Assembly (NCBI GenBank): GCA_964398885.1
Contig: CAYNOU010000046.1
Location: forward strand, 1-22,451
Source of the DNA: JAGMCF01 sp964398885
Lineage (GTDB): Bacteria > Cloacimonadota > Cloacimonadia > JGIOTU-2
Reading direction: 5' to 3'
Length of the DNA: 22,451 nucleotides
The notes beneath the pieces were generated by a model. The model saw only the letters and a program-made list of their open reading frames with translations, made no database searches and had not been told where the DNA came from. Below, piece after piece: positions 21,680 to 22,451 of the stretch; position 1 is the first letter of the stretch, and every line of letters begins with the position of its first letter. The translations under genes were made by a program, and so were the position numbers.

Positions 21680-22201
21680 ATGACAGAAAAAGAATTTATG
21701 AATAATCTTGCTAATAGTGAAGTTGATATATTGCAGCAATTTCTTGATTTAATAAATGAGTTGGATATTGCATATTGTGTTATTGGTGGATTAGCTGTAA
21801 ATGCGTATGTAGAACCTGTTGTTAGTTTAGATTTGGATTTAGTAGTTATTGCTGATGCAATAGATAAATTGAGAAAATCAGCAAATAAGATGTTTATGAT
21901 AAAAGAATTTCCACATAGTTTGAATCTTACAAGTTCAAAATCTGATTTACGAATTCAAATTCAAACTGACCTTCGTTATCAACCTTTTATAGACAGAGCT
22001 ACAACAAGAAAAGTAATGGGGTATGAGATGAAAGTTGCAACTATGGAAGATGTAATGCAGGGAAAAATTTGGGCATATTCTGATGAGCAAAAGCACCGGA
22101 GTAAACGACAGAAAGACCTTGCTGATATATTTCGTCTCGTTGAGGAGTATCCACATTTAAAGGATTTATTGCCGGAAACTATTAAAATTAGAATATCTTG
22201 A
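21680..22201 (+). CDS. Nucleotidyltransferase-like protein, copy 2
   Basis: The predicted protein is identical to that of the gene at 21045-21566, and the DNA appears identical too, so the duplication is recent, kept uniform by gene conversion, or an assembly product. The same signature residues apply: GG 36-37, D51, D53, D89. ATG at 21680 with GAGGA upstream. Its TGA stop (22199-22201) lies in the left arm of the short hairpin at 22197-22230. The right neighbour is a gene-free AT-rich stretch, and no antitoxin or HEPN partner is seen on either side. Confidence 0.75.
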   Translation: MTEKEFMNNLANSEVDILQQFLDLINELDIAYCVIGGLAVNAYVEPVVSLDLDLVVIADAIDKLRKSANKMFMIKEFPHSLNLTSSKSDLRIQIQTDLRYQPFIDRATTRKVMGYEMKVATMEDVMQGKIWAYSDEQKHRSKRQKDLADIFRLVEEYPHLKDLLPETIKIRIS

Positions 22202-22230
22202 GTTATCCCGATACATCGGGATGACTTAAG
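22197..22230 (+). repeat. Collapsed form of the structured repeat after copy 2
   Basis: CTTGAGTTATCCCGAT-AC-ATCGGGATGACTTAAG is a 16-bp stem that keeps the outer arms of the 98-nt structure, including both G.U positions. The middle and inner stems are replaced by the CCCGAT..ATCGGG core also found at 1987-2004. The strong stem after a stop codon may also act in termination, although no T-run follows. Confidence 0.75.
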
Positions 22231-22443
22231 ATTGGATTAAGAGATAAACTTAACTCATACATCAGTTGACGGATAATTCAAATTTCAATAATAATTAAAC
22301 GGAAAAATAATTCAAATTATTCACATATTTACATAATTAAATCATCCACAAATAATAAAAAATTTGACAATTTAAATTGATGCACAATTAATTTGAACAA
22401 TTGTTTTAATCATTTGTTTTAAATAATTGTTTAAATATATTTT
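22231..22443. promoter_or_regulatory. AT-rich gene-free stretch with DnaA-box-like words and a promoter candidate
   Basis: No gene is seen. TTATTCACA (22317-22325) fits the DnaA-box consensus TTWTNCACA. TCATCCACA (22342-22350) and TGATGCACA (22378-22386) each miss it by one base, and all three point the same way. A repeated ATAATTCAAATT occurs at 22273 and 22306. TTGACA (22364-22369) with ATTAAT 17 bp later (22387-22392) could be a promoter for the gene beyond the edge. A replication origin is a possibility only. Confidence 0.35.
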
Positions 22444-22450
22444 AAAGGAG
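22444..22450 (+). promoter_or_regulatory. Ribosome binding site of a gene beyond the right edge
   Basis: AAAGGAG stands at the last bases of the window after a long AT-rich leader. A start codon is expected within about ten bases to the right. Confidence 0.55.
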
Positions 22451-22451
22451 T

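Larger units (their letters stand above)
20925..22194. repeat. Perfect tandem duplication, 635-bp unit
   Basis: The unit 20925-21559 is repeated at 21560-22194, with no difference found by eye in the leader or the gene. A third copy begins at 22195 and diverges after about 15 bp (TATCTTGAGTTATCCC). Each unit holds a structured leader and one complete nucleotidyltransferase gene. Confidence 0.9.

Overview
The window is an AT-rich, gene-dense stretch of bacterial chromosome. Two large secreted proteins end in a YPNPF / FPNPF type C-terminal sorting domain, and one lipoprotein ends in a 'SPCIDAG ... DMGAYE' module. Such proteins are common in the FCB group and in uncultivated lineages such as Cloacimonadota, WOR-3 and Marinimicrobia. 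I infer a relative of these, without a firm placement. The core genes are not clustered as in well-known model genomes.

Layout. Positions 57-5937 are a minus-strand pyrimidine block, transcribed as DUF1015 gene, pyrB, pyrC, pyrK, pyrD. It lacks carAB and pyrE. The gaps between its genes (90-244 bp) are filled with palindromes, tandem repeats and a MITE-like element. A divergent intergenic region (5938-6045) with a perfect 16-bp palindrome separates it from plus-strand genes. These begin with two paralogous secreted Asp-box (sialidase-like propeller) proteins at 6046-10202, followed by a LUD/LutC-like protein, an AlbA_2/Schlafen-type regulator, dnaX, pyrF (the missing late pyrimidine step), murI coupled to an eIF-2B-like gene, a DUF559 endonuclease, urocanate hydratase, a beta-helix lipoprotein, and a perfect tandem duplication of a nucleotidyltransferase gene. 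The right edge is a gene-free AT-rich stretch with DnaA-box-like words and a ribosome binding site for a gene just outside.

The most striking content is between the genes. Almost every gap holds a short palindromic or hairpin-forming repeat, often arranged as multi-hairpin elements. Several genes look like cassettes set between such repeats. The DUF559 gene sits between two imperfect copies of a palindromic repeat and overlaps one of them with its stop codon. The nucleotidyltransferase gene is preceded by a 98-nt nested hairpin whose stems keep G.U pairs, and it takes its stop codon from the next hairpin. The AlbA_2 gene lies between two copies of the first 26 nt of dnaX, as if a mobile gene landed at the dnaX start and rebuilt it. 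Palindromes of the CCCGAT..ATCGGG type occur both between genes and inside the coding sequence of the two secreted proteins.

No rRNA, tRNA, CRISPR array or recognisable transposase gene was found.
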